The notes under the pieces: generated by a model
What the model was told of the DNA's origin: nothing
Database searches by the model: none
The model's input: only the letters and a program-made list of their open reading frames with translations
Position numbers and translations under genes: made by a program
Assembly (NCBI RefSeq): GCF_014648195.1
Contig: NZ_BMQQ01000011.1
Coordinates: 28,896 to 92,895 of the forward strand
DNA: 64,000 nt
From: Streptomyces purpureus
Lineage (GTDB): Bacteria; Actinomycetota; Actinomycetes; Streptomycetales; Streptomycetaceae
Direction: 5' to 3'
Shown here: piece by piece, positions 53,478 to 61,111 of the stretch
How the letters are laid out: each line of letters starts with the position of its first letter
How positions within the stretch are numbered: position 1 is the first letter of the stretch

Positions 53478-54015
53478 GTGCCCTGGCACCCCCTCTTCCT
53501 TGCGTCGTCGAACCCCGCCAGACTATCGAACCCGTATTCGAAAACGGGGGTCTGCCGCGTAACACCCCTCGTTCGAGTGACCGCGCTCAAGGATTGACGC
53601 CCGGCGCCGAGGGGAGATCTTCTGCGGGAGGCGGGCCGCTCGGGGAAAACGGTCCGAGGGAGCCGACCCTGGGAGCTCGGGGCTCCGGGTCGGCACAGGG
53701 GAGGACAGGCCCCGGCGCCCATCGGCGCCGGGGCTCTGCTCGTCTCCGCCTCGGGCGTCTCCGCGTCGCTCGTGTCCCAGGCGCTCGCGTACGAGGCGCT
53801 CGACTCCGCGTCGCCCGGCTCCGAGTCGCTCGTCCCGGCCTCGCTCGCGTCCGAGGCACTCGATTCCGAGTCCCTCGTCAACGTGTCGTACGTACGGGCT
53901 CATCGCAGCGCTCCCTCCCGGCCCTAGCCCAGCGTGGCACGGCACCCGGCGGGACCGCTGGGATTCCGCCGAAGGCGCCGAGGCGGAGCGGCGGCGAGGG
54001 AGCGCGGTGGCCGGT
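53478..54015 (-). other. Intergenic region with a low-complexity, probably frameshifted small ORF
   Basis: An ATG at 53903 behind GGGAG starts MSPYVR. After that the high-GC3 frame is the neighbouring one, reading TRDSESSASDASEAGTSDSE and on to about 53740, so a single lost or gained base near 53880 would join MSPYVR to a Ser/Ala/Glu/Asp-rich tail. An 11-bp hairpin, GCCCCGGCGCC / GGCGCCGGGGC at 53709-53734, closes it like a terminator. It may be a short acidic protein gene or just a degenerate repeat (unit near TCCGAGTCGCTCGTC). The stretch 53478-53700 shows nothing else. Confidence 0.3.
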
Positions 54016-54768
54016 TCAGCGCTTGGCGACGAAGACGTGCGAGGCCACCTCGGCCTCCAGCTCCGCGGCCTCACCGCTGCTGCCGACCAGGACACCACCG
54101 GGCGACTCGGTCACGCTGACCACGGAGCCGGGCTGCACGCCCGCGCGGCGCAGCGTGTACATGAGCTGGGCGTCGGTCTGGATCGGCTCGCCGATACGGC
54201 GGACGATCACGGTCTTGCCCTCCGGGCCCGCGTCCAGGTCGGCCAGGCTGACCATGGAGTCGTCCAGGAAGGACTCCGTCTCGGCCTTCTCGCCCAGCTC
54301 CTCCAGACCCGGGATCGGGTTGCCGTACGGCGACTCCGTCGGGTGCCGCAGCAGCTCCAGGACGCGCCGCTCCACCGCCTCGCTCATCACGTGCTCCCAG
54401 CGGCACGCCTCGGCGTGGACCTGCTCCCACTCCAGGCCGATGACGTCGACAAGCAGGCACTCGGCGAGCCGGTGCTTGCGCATCACGCGCGTGGCCAGTT
54501 TGCGGCCCTCGTCGGTGAGCTCCAGGTGGCGGTCGCTGGCGACGGCCACCAGGCCGTCGCGCTCCATGCGCGCCACCGTCTGGCTCACCGTCGGACCGCT
54601 CTGGTCGAGCCGCTCGGCGATTCGGGCGCGCATCGGGACCACGCCTTCTTCTTCGAGCTCGAGGATGGTGCGGAGATACATCTCCGTGGTGTCGATCAGT
54701 CCGGACATACGTGCCCCTCGAGAGAAATCGTGCGTGGCCCTGGTTCCAATTCTGCCGGATACCGCTGA
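54007..54768 (+). CDS. Possible Adm-like ORF antisense to dmdR1
   Basis: A 253-codon plus-strand frame (MAGSALGDEDVRGHLGLQLR...) covers the whole dmdR1 gene. Most antisense frames in such GC-rich DNA are meaningless. I list this one only because an antiparallel gene, adm, was described opposite dmdR1 in S. coelicolor as influencing siderophore and antibiotic production. The product is His/Leu/Gly-rich without a recognisable domain. Coding status here is open. Confidence 0.2.
   Translation: MAGSALGDEDVRGHLGLQLRGLTAAADQDTTGRLGHADHGAGLHARAAQRVHELGVGLDRLADTADDHGLALRARVQVGQADHGVVQEGLRLGLLAQLLQTRDRVAVRRLRRVPQQLQDAPLHRLAHHVLPAARLGVDLLPLQADDVDKQALGEPVLAHHARGQFAALVGELQVAVAGDGHQAVALHARHRLAHRRTALVEPLGDSGAHRDHAFFFELEDGAEIHLRGVDQSGHTCPSREIVRGPGSNSAGYR
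54016..54708 (-). CDS. dmdR1: DtxR/IdeR-family iron-dependent repressor (DmdR1-like)
   Basis: 230 residues. An N-terminal winged HTH (MYLRTILELEEEG, IAERLDQSGPTVSQTVARME), a dimerisation/metal domain and an SH3-like C-terminal domain. The primary metal ligands of DtxR are recognisable in HAEACRWEHVMSEAVE (Cys, Glu, His) together with the N-terminal Met10 equivalent. With Fe2+ it represses siderophore and iron-uptake genes. ATG at 54708 (MSGLIDTTEMY) fits the family. A long open frame runs antisense, as reported for S. coelicolor dmdR1/adm. Confidence 0.93.
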   Translation of the reverse strand: MSGLIDTTEMYLRTILELEEEGVVPMRARIAERLDQSGPTVSQTVARMERDGLVAVASDRHLELTDEGRKLATRVMRKHRLAECLLVDVIGLEWEQVHAEACRWEHVMSEAVERRVLELLRHPTESPYGNPIPGLEELGEKAETESFLDDSMVSLADLDAGPEGKTVIVRRIGEPIQTDAQLMYTLRRAGVQPGSVVSVTESPGGVLVGSSGEAAELEAEVASHVFVAKR

Positions 54769-54884
54769 CAACCGTGCCTCTCCGGAGGGAACGGGGGGCG
54801 GAGCCGGTATTGACAGGGCAATGGTCCAGACCGCACGGTGATCGGCGTCACGGGGGGCGGGTACGAGGAGAAGGAGCTCCGGGC

Positions 54885-55640
54885 ATGGGCGACAGCAAGC
54901 TGGCCGACCAGTTCTTCGACGCCGCGATCGGTCTGCTGCAGAAGGTCCGCGACGAGGACGCGACGGAGATCGCCGCGTCGGGCGCCGCGATCGCCGACAC
55001 CGTCGCGGCAGGTGGCCGCCTCTTCGCCTTCGGCGCCGGGCACTCCTCGCTGGCCGCGCAGGACGTCGTCTACCGGGCGGGCGGTCTTGCCCTGATGAAT
55101 CTGCTCGCCGTGCCGGGCGTGGTCGGCGTCGACGTCATGCCGGCGACGCTGGGCTCCGCCCTGGAGCGGGTGGACGGCCTGGCGGGCGCGGTCCTCGACT
55201 CCTCCCCGGCGACGGCCGGCGACCTCCTGATCATCATCTCCCTCTCCGGGCGCAACGCCCTGCCGGTCGAGATGGCGATGAACGCGCGGGCGCTGGGACT
55301 CACGGTGATCGGAGTGACGTCGGTGGCGTACGCGACGGAGACGAAGTCGCGGCACGTCTCGGGTACGTACCTCAAGGACCACTGCGACATCGTCCTCGAC
55401 TCCAAGATCGCGGTCGGCGACGCGGAGCTGACCCACGAGGGCATCGAGGCGCCGTTCGCCCCGGCGTCCACGGTGGTCACCAGCGCGCTGATGCAGGCGA
55501 CGATGGCCGCGGCCGCCGAGGAACTGGTCCGCCGCGGCATCGAACCGCCCCTGCTGCGCTCGGGCAACGTCGACGGCGGCCACGAGTGGAACGGCCGCGT
55601 GATGTCCGAGTACCGCGACCGCATCTTCTTCCGCCACTGA
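54885..55640 (+). CDS. SIS-domain (phosphosugar isomerase-like, UPF0309) protein
   Basis: 251 residues of the SIS family: GGRLFAFGAGHSSLAAQDVV and LLIIISLSGRNALPVEMAMN with the Ser-rich sugar-phosphate loop, plus GLTVIGVTSVAYATETKSRH. Proteins of this type bind phosphosugars in aminosugar metabolism; the exact reaction is unknown. ATG at 54885 lies eight bases after AAGGAG. Divergent from dmdR1 with 176 bases between them. Confidence 0.9.
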   Translation: MGDSKLADQFFDAAIGLLQKVRDEDATEIAASGAAIADTVAAGGRLFAFGAGHSSLAAQDVVYRAGGLALMNLLAVPGVVGVDVMPATLGSALERVDGLAGAVLDSSPATAGDLLIIISLSGRNALPVEMAMNARALGLTVIGVTSVAYATETKSRHVSGTYLKDHCDIVLDSKIAVGDAELTHEGIEAPFAPASTVVTSALMQATMAAAAEELVRRGIEPPLLRSGNVDGGHEWNGRVMSEYRDRIFFRH

Positions 55641-55790
55641 TCCCTCTTGTGGCGCTCCGCCGCCAGGCCCGGACCCGTTGTCGGACCTGGCGCCCGGCGA
55701 CCTTGCCCGGATACCGCTGGACGCGGCCCCTGCGTGAGCCCGGCAGGCGGCCGCAGCCTGCGGGGAAAGATCAACACCTGGGGGGAGACA

Positions 55791-56245
55791 GTGAAACGCA
55801 TCAGATCCGTCGTCGGATCCGTCGTCGCGGGCATGGCGGCCTCGGCCTCGCTGCTGCCGGGCGCGCCAGGACCGGCGCAGGCGGCGGGCGTCCCGGCGGC
55901 GCCGGTACGGGCGGGCGAGGCCGCGGTGGGCCTCCGGCCGACGAGCTCCTGGCGGCGGCCGACGCCGTGGAATCCCAACGTCATCACCTGGAACATGTGC
56001 GGGGACGCGGGCGGCATTCGGGGCGTCCACGTCGGGTACTGCCCCGGCGGAACTACCCCGACGAGAAGATCAGCGCTCTGAAGGGGCTGGTCGACAAGCA
56101 CCAGGCGAACGTGGTCATGCTCCAGGAGGCCTGCGGTTACGCGCCTGGGAGCAACCCGACCCCGGCGCAGCTCGCCCTGAGCCATCAGGTGCGGCTCCAG
56201 ACCGCCCTGGGCGAGGGCTGGACGGTGCGGCACGCCGTGGTAGGG
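55791..56245 (+). pseudogene. Remnant of a secreted endonuclease/exonuclease/phosphatase-family protein
   Basis: GTG at 55791 behind GGGGGAG opens a Sec signal peptide (MKRIRSVVGSVVAGMAASAS, cleavage after AQA) and then NVITWNMCGDAGG, the start of the EEP nuclease fold. Near 56050 the frame shifts: the in-frame reading ends at 56081, while the next frame continues with NYPDEKISALKGLVDKHQAN and VVMLQEACGY, the family's Glu motif. Homology stops near 56240, about 120 residues in, where family members need 250 or more. So it is a frameshifted and truncated gene. Confidence 0.75.
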
Positions 56246-56317
56246 CCGCGAGGGCGGCCGATCGGACGGGACGCGGTGCGCCCGCGGACACCGACCCCAC
56301 CCTGCGGCCCCGCCCCC

Positions 56318-56569
56318 TCACGCGTGCTGCCCACGGATCCCCCGGCCGGAGAACTCCACCCGGATCGTCAGGCCGCCGCCGTGAGGGTTCGGGTGGGCCG
56401 TGGTCGTCGCGGTGTGGGCGCGGGCGATCGAGGACACGATCGACGGGCCCAGGCCCGCGCTCTCGCCGGGGGCCTGGCGGCCGCGTTCGCGCAGGCGGCG
56501 GAAGGGTTCGAAGAGCGGCGGGACGTCGCGGCCGGGACGACCGGGCCACGCGGTCTGACCGCGCGCCAC
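56318..56569 (-). pseudogene. C-terminal remnant of a sensor histidine kinase
   Basis: The minus-strand reading PPLFEPFRRLRERGRQ, then GESAGLGPSIVSSIARAH and HPNPHGGGLTIRVEFSG, is the F-box/G2-box end of a histidine-kinase ATPase domain. The N-box, dimerisation and sensor domains are absent; the only start is a GTG at 56569. It abuts the EEP remnant tail-to-tail and lies directly downstream of the structured leader, so a deletion probably joined three unrelated pieces. Confidence 0.7.
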
Positions 56570-56586
56570 TTGCGCCCGGACGCAGA

Positions 56587-56795
56587 CGACCCGTGGGCCT
56601 TTGGTTCCCGCCGCATGGAAACGGCGGGAAGCCGGCCGGACTTACCGGCGGCCCACGGGTCGGGTGACTGCTTGGGTTTCGGCAGGTGGCCTGCCGAGGT
56701 GCACAGAGTGCGACGGCAGGCCGTTAGCCCGCAGTCACCTCACGAGTCCGAAAAGAAACCATTTTTTCGGATCACCTCCTTTCGCGTGTACCCAC
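56587..56795 (-). ncRNA. Structured 5' leader / putative ribosome-mediated attenuator
   Basis: Read on the minus strand, the segment begins after the -10 box at 56796. It holds a perfect extended Shine-Dalgarno, AAAGGAGGTGATCC (56782-56769), and a 12-codon ORF. Helix 1 TCCGAAAA/TTTTCGGA encloses the ATG, and GGTGACTGC (inside the ORF) pairs with GCAGTCACC (56671-56663). Region A GGCCTGCCG (56722-56714) can pair with B CGGCAGGCC (56696-56688); B can instead pair with C, CCTGCCGA (56686-56679). A 13-bp stem CGACCCGTGGGCC/GGCCCACGGGTCG (56662-56587) encloses two more hairpins. The competing A:B and B:C pairs are the mark of attenuation. Mechanism inferred, not shown. Confidence 0.6.
56724..56762 (-). 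CDS. Leader peptide MVSFRTREVTAG in the structured leader
   Basis: Twelve codons and TAA, with ATG at 56762 six bases after the 14-base Shine-Dalgarno, which is complementary to the 3' end of 16S rRNA over its whole length. The stop codon is one base before region A of the attenuator, so a ribosome at the stop would cover A and free B to pair with C. Codons 8-11 form one strand of another helix. The sequence is not rich in one amino acid, so the signal is more likely general translation stress than starvation for one amino acid (inference). Confidence 0.55.
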   Translation of the reverse strand: MVSFRTREVTAG

Positions 56796-56825
56796 ACCCT
56801 AGGCAACTCGTCCCGGACCCCTCAA
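56796..56825 (-). promoter_or_regulatory. Sigma-70 promoter with WhiB7/WblC-like AT box for the structured leader
   Basis: On the minus strand: -35 TTGAGG (56825-56820), an 18-base spacer, -10 TAGGGT (56801-56796). Three bases upstream of the -35 lies AATAAAT (56835-56829), giving AAATCGCTTG, close to the AT-rich box that WhiB7/WblC needs in front of -35 at its own and target promoters. The transcript would start near 56789. Confidence 0.6.
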
Positions 56826-56968
56826 GCGATTTATTCGCCTGTTTTTCGTCCGCCTCGTTTCCGGGGTGAAACGATTTCGGCGAACCAGCTGTGTCCTGCG
56901 TCACGTTCGAGTTGAATGGCTGCGCGTGCACCTGCACGTGTGACGCACGTCCTGCAGGGGGTTCCGGG

Positions 56969-58330
56969 ATGAGTGCTTCCAGGAGCGAGACCGCTCAAGA
57001 CGCCGGGCCCGGGGGTGAGTCTCCCGGGGGAGATCTGCTGGCCGCGTTGCTCGACGGCATGGATGCCGCGCTCTGCGCCTTCGACGCCGACGGGGCCGTC
57101 ACCCACTGGAACAGAGAGGCCGAGCGGATTCTCGGGTGGACCGCCGAGGAGGCCGTCGGGCGGCGGGGGTTCGACGGGTGGGCCGTACGGAGCGAGGATG
57201 CCGAGGATGTGCACGGGCGGCTGATGGGGGTCATGCACGCGCACGGTCGACAGGTGCATGAGTTTGCGCTGCTACGCAAGGACGGCGGGCGGGTGCTCGT
57301 ACGGACCCAGTCGGCCGGGGTGCGCGGGGCGGACGGGCGGCCCGCGGGGGTGTACTGCGCGTTCAGCGAGGTGCACGCGCAGATCGACCTGGAACGGTCC
57401 ATCGCCCTCAGCGAGGCCCTCTTCGAGGACGCCGCCTGGGGTGTCGTCCTCGTCGACGTGGACCTGCGGCCCACCGTCGTCAACGGGCACGCCGCCCGCG
57501 CCCTCGGCGCCGGGCGGACGGGACTGCTCGGGCGGCCCCTGGGCGACCTGATCACGCAGGGCGTGGAGGAGCTGGAGAGCGCCTTGCAGTACGTCCTCGC
57601 CGAGGGCCCGCCCCGCGCGCCCGCCGAGGTGTGGGTGACCCTGAAGACGAACGACGGCGAGCGGCGCCGCTGCCTGCGTTCGGCGTTCGTACGGCTCGCG
57701 TCGCCGCTCGCCGAGGAGCCCGTACCGCTCGGGGTGGGCTGGATGTTCCAGGACGTGACCGACGAGCGGCTGGCGCAGCAGGACGCGGACCGGCTGCGGT
57801 TCCGCTTCAGTCAGCTGCACCGGGCGGGGGTGGCCGCGGCGGAGTTCGAGGATCCGATGGAGGCGGCGGCCTGCTACCTCGACTTCGCGCTGGCCGGGTT
57901 CGCCGACCACGCGCTGGTGGATCTGTGCGGCCCCGGGGAGCGGCTGCGCCGGGTCGCGTCGACACCGGCCGGTACGCCGGGCCCGGTCACGGCGGTGGTG
58001 GGCGGCGGGATCCCGGTCCGCTACCGGGCCGGCCATCCCGCGCTGCAGGCGGTGGACCGTACGGGCCCGGTACGCGCCGGTGCCCCGGTCGCCGCGCCCG
58101 AGGCGGCCGAGGCCTGGGCGGCGGACCGGTGCTGGCCGCGGGACGCGGTGTACGCGCTGTGCGTGGTGCTGCGCAGCCGGGGCCTGACGCTGGGGGTGCT
58201 GACGTTCCTGCGGTCGGCGGCGCGGCCGGCGTTCGAGCGGCCGGACGCGGCGTACGGGGAGAGCGTGGCGGCGAGGGTGGCGGCGGCGGTGGATCTGGCG
58301 GTGGCCTTGGGGCAGAACCAGCAGTACTAG
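56969..58330 (+). CDS. PAS-PAS-GAF sensory protein without an output domain
   Basis: 453 residues. The first PAS domain (about 30-145) includes AALCAFDADGAVTHWNREAE and ILGWTAEEAVGR; the second (about 155-285) has ALFEDAAWGVVLVDVDLRPT; a GAF-like domain occupies about 300-445. PP2C phosphatase, histidine kinase, GGDEF or HTH parts, which normally follow in such streptomycete proteins, are missing, and the stop is clean. It may be a stand-alone sensor acting by protein contact. ATG at 56969 chosen (MSASRSETAQ); an in-frame start at 56891 exists. Its promoter region abuts the divergent leader promoter. Confidence 0.82.
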   Translation: MSASRSETAQDAGPGGESPGGDLLAALLDGMDAALCAFDADGAVTHWNREAERILGWTAEEAVGRRGFDGWAVRSEDAEDVHGRLMGVMHAHGRQVHEFALLRKDGGRVLVRTQSAGVRGADGRPAGVYCAFSEVHAQIDLERSIALSEALFEDAAWGVVLVDVDLRPTVVNGHAARALGAGRTGLLGRPLGDLITQGVEELESALQYVLAEGPPRAPAEVWVTLKTNDGERRRCLRSAFVRLASPLAEEPVPLGVGWMFQDVTDERLAQQDADRLRFRFSQLHRAGVAAAEFEDPMEAAACYLDFALAGFADHALVDLCGPGERLRRVASTPAGTPGPVTAVVGGGIPVRYRAGHPALQAVDRTGPVRAGAPVAAPEAAEAWAADRCWPRDAVYALCVVLRSRGLTLGVLTFLRSAARPAFERPDAAYGESVAARVAAAVDLAVALGQNQQY

Positions 58331-58481
58331 CGGAACGCGGCGGGCGGAAGGGGGTCGTTCGTCCGGGAAGGGGGTGATGTGGCGGCCAACGCCGGGCCGT
58401 GGAACGGCACTTCGCGGACGCTCCTGTTCCGCGCGGATCGTAGAGTGATCACTTCATCCGACGAACGATCCGAGAGGGCAC

Positions 58482-58932
58482 ATGCTTCACACCAGCGCAT
58501 CCCCCACCGCCACCAAGCGCTCCCCCCCGCCGGCGCACCGTCGCCGCCTTGCTCGGCGCGGCCGCTCTGACCGCTCTGACCACCGTCACCGCGCCGTCCG
58601 CCTCCGCAGCCGTCGCGCCTCCCGGCGGCAGCTCGTGGGACCACACGTGGTCCGGCGACGGCGTCAAGGTCTACGTGAAGGAACACGGCGACGTCATCTC
58701 CGTCTGCGACACGTCCGCCAACGGCCACTCGGCCTGGGTACTGGTCATGGACATATCCGTCGACAAGACCGCCTACGAGCTCAAGGCCACCGGCGGCAAG
58801 GGAACGTGCGCCTCGCACACCGCCAGTGAGGGCGGCCGCTACAACCTGGCGGAGAACCACAGGATCGCCCTGAACTTCGAGGGCAGGGGCCTGCAGGGCT
58901 CGTACTACGTGAGCTTCGTCAACGACCACTGA
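58482..58932 (+). pseudogene. Secreted small protein gene with a homopolymer frameshift
   Basis: ATG at 58482 behind GAGAGGG gives MLHTSASPTATKRSP, but then leaves the coding frame. Removing one C from the seven-C run at 58522-58528 restores KRSPRRRTVAALLGAAALTA and a normal signal peptide ending APSASA-A. The mature domain is WDHTWSGDGVKVYVKEHGDV ... YYVSFVNDH, about 105 residues with Cys in SVCDTS and GTCASH. So the gene is one base from intact: a sequencing error, a recent mutation or phase variation. Function unknown; small streptomycete exported proteins of this look are often sporulation- or stress-associated. Confidence 0.7.
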
Positions 58933-58947
58933 CAGCCACAGACACGA

Positions 58948-58974
58948 CGGCCCGTGCGCACCGCGCACGGGCCG
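58948..58974. terminator. Bidirectional hairpin terminator
   Basis: CGGCCCGTGCG (58948-58958) pairs perfectly with CGCACGGGCCG (58964-58974), loop of five bases, between the convergent secreted-protein gene and pdxH. Confidence 0.8.
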
Positions 58975-59016
58975 CTCCCGTCCGGGGAGAAGCCGGCGAC
59001 CCTGGGGCGGGCGCCG

Positions 59017-59718
59017 TCACGGTGAGAGGCGCTCCACCGTCCAGCCCTCGCCCGTGCGCTCGTACCGCAGCCGGTCGTGCAGGCGGTTCTCGTGGCCCTG
59101 CCAGAACTCCACCGTCTGCGGGACGACCCGGAAGCCGCCCCACTCCGGCGGCACCGGCACATGCGTGCCCTCCGGGTAGCGGGTGTGCAGCTCCTCGTAG
59201 CGGGCGAGCAGTTCCTCGCGCGTGCCGATGACCGTCGACTGGTGGCTGGCCCAGGCGCCCAGCTGCGAGCCGTGCGGGCGGGTGCGGAAGTACGCGGCGG
59301 TCTCGTCCCGGCCCGTGCGGGTCGCCGTGCCCGTGACGATCACCTGGCGGGCGATGGGATGCCAGGGGAAGAGCAGCGAGACGTGCGCGTTGGCGGCCAG
59401 CTCGTGGCCCTTGCGGGAGTTGTAGTTCGTGTAGAAGACGAAGCCGGCCTCGTCGTAGTGCTTCATCAGGACCGTACGGGACGACGGCCGCCCGTCGGGG
59501 GTGGCGGTGGAGACGACCATGGCGTTCGGCTCGTGGATGGCGACGGTCTCGGCCGCGGCCTCCTTGAACCAGCGGGCGAACTGCTCGATCGGCGAGGGCG
59601 CGAGATCCGCCACGGTCAGCTCCGTGGTCCGGTACTGCTCACGCATGTCGGCGGGGTCGAGGGCGTCGCCTTCGAGGGCATCGGCAGGGTCCGCGGTGTG
59701 CGCGTCGGCGTCGGTCAC
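59017..59718 (-). CDS. pdxH: Pyridoxamine 5'-phosphate oxidase
   Basis: 233 residues, canonical Pdx[56 protein letters not shown] and the C-terminal PLP/FMN signature [15 protein letters not shown]. It oxidises PNP/PMP to pyridoxal 5'-phosphate with FMN and O2. GTG start at 59718 with AGGATGGGG upstream. The short acidic N-terminal tail ([14 protein letters not shown]) is variable in the family. Divergent from the citrate synthase gene. Confidence 0.94.
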   Translation of the reverse strand: MTDADAHTADPADALEGDALDPADMREQYRTTELTVADLAPSPIEQFARWFKEAAAETVAIHEPNAMVVSTATPDGRPSSRTVLMKHYDEAGFVFYTNYNSRKGHELAANAHVSLLFPWHPIARQVIVTGTATRTGRDETAAYFRTRPHGSQLGAWASHQSTVIGTREELLARYEELHTRYPEGTHVPVPPEWGGFRVVPQTVEFWQGHENRLHDRLRYERTGEGWTVERLSP

Positions 59719-59996
59719 AGCCCCATCCTGCCGCAGAGGCCCCCGGCGCCGGGGGCGAGGGGCGCACCGGGTGCAGCGCGGACCCAGTCTGCCCGGCACG
59801 GGGTGCCGCTAACCCTCCTTGGGCGCATCGGCGGAGTGTGCCGGTTGTCACGCTTCCCCGCATCGGCGGGACCGGCCAAACTCTCCGCTGGGCCACTGTG
59901 GCCTCCCTACGAAGCGATGCGGGTGACCACCCGCCGCACGGGGCATCACCCCCGCACAGCCCGACCGAGTTGTCCTGGAATCTGAGGAGCCGCCTG

Positions 59997-61097
59997 ATGT
60001 CCGACTTCGTACCCGGACTCGAAGGAGTCGTCGCGTTCGAAACGGAGATCGCCGAACCGGACAAGGAGGGCGGTGCCCTCCGCTACCGGGGCGTCGACAT
60101 CGAAGACCTCGTGGGTCATGTGTCCTTCGGGAACGTCTGGGGCCTGCTCGTCGACGGGGCGTTCAATCCCGGTCTGCCGCCGGCCGAGCCGTTCCCGATC
60201 CCGGTCCACTCCGGGGACATCCGCGTCGACGTGCAGTCCGCGCTCGCGATGCTCGCCCCCGTGTGGGGCCTCAAACCGCTCCTCGACATCGACGCCGAGC
60301 AGGCCCGTGACGACCTGGCCCGGGCCGCCGTCATGGCGCTTTCGTACGTCGCCCAGTCCGCCCGTGGCCAGGGCCTGCCGATGGTGCCGCAGAGCGAGAT
60401 CGACAAGGCCGAGTCCGTGGTCGAGCGGTTCATGATCCGCTGGCGTGGTGAGCCGGATCCGCGCCATGTGAAGGCCGTGGACGCCTACTGGACCTCCGCC
60501 GCCGAGCACGGCATGAACGCCTCCACGTTCACCGCCCGCGTCATCGCCTCCACCGGCGCCGACGTGGCCGCCGCGCTCTCCGGGGCCGTCGGTGCCATGT
60601 CCGGCCCGCTGCACGGCGGCGCCCCCTCCCGCGTCCTCGGCATGATCGAGGAGATCGAGCGGACCGGCGACGCCGCCGCCTACGTCCGCCAGGCCCTGGA
60701 CAAGGGCGAGCGCCTGATGGGCTTCGGCCACCGCGTCTACCGCGCCGAGGACCCGCGCGCCCGCGTCCTGCGGCGTACGGCGCGCGAGCTGGCGGCGCCC
60801 CGCTTCGAGGTCGCCGAGGCGCTGGAGAAGGCCGCCCTGGAGGAGCTGCACAACCGCCGCCCCGACCGGGTGCTCGCCACCAACGTCGAGTTCTGGGCGG
60901 CGATCGTGCTGGACTTCGCGGAGGTCCCGGCGCACATGTTCACGTCGATGTTCACCTGTGCCCGTACGGCGGGCTGGTCGGCGCACATCCTGGAGCAGAA
61001 GCGCACCGGCCGGCTCGTGCGCCCCTCGGCCCGCTACGTCGGCCCCGGGGCCCGCGACCCCCGCGAGATCGCCGGCTACGACGACATCGTGGGCTGA
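59997..61097 (+). CDS. Citrate synthase (type I/II short form)
   Basis: 366 residues. The catalytic His in SGPLHGGAPSRVLGMIEEI, His in LMGFGHRVYRAEDPRARV and Asp in NVEFWAAIVLDFAEVPAHM are all present. It condenses acetyl-CoA or a short acyl-CoA with oxaloacetate in the TCA or methylcitrate cycle. The 366-residue form is the second citrate synthase of streptomycetes; which acyl-CoA it prefers cannot be read from the sequence. ATG at 59997 follows GAGGAG by seven bases. Confidence 0.93.
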   Translation: MSDFVPGLEGVVAFETEIAEPDKEGGALRYRGVDIEDLVGHVSFGNVWGLLVDGAFNPGLPPAEPFPIPVHSGDIRVDVQSALAMLAPVWGLKPLLDIDAEQARDDLARAAVMALSYVAQSARGQGLPMVPQSEIDKAESVVERFMIRWRGEPDPRHVKAVDAYWTSAAEHGMNASTFTARVIASTGADVAAALSGAVGAMSGPLHGGAPSRVLGMIEEIERTGDAAAYVRQALDKGERLMGFGHRVYRAEDPRARVLRRTARELAAPRFEVAEALEKAALEELHNRRPDRVLATNVEFWAAIVLDFAEVPAHMFTSMFTCARTAGWSAHILEQKRTGRLVRPSARYVGPGARDPREIAGYDDIVG

Positions 61098-61111
61098 CCC
61101 CGGGGACAGCC

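Noticed and set aside
56769..56782. Fragment of a 16S rRNA gene
   Set aside because: Only the 14-base anti-Shine-Dalgarno string matches; the neighbouring helix 45 sequence of 16S rRNA is absent.
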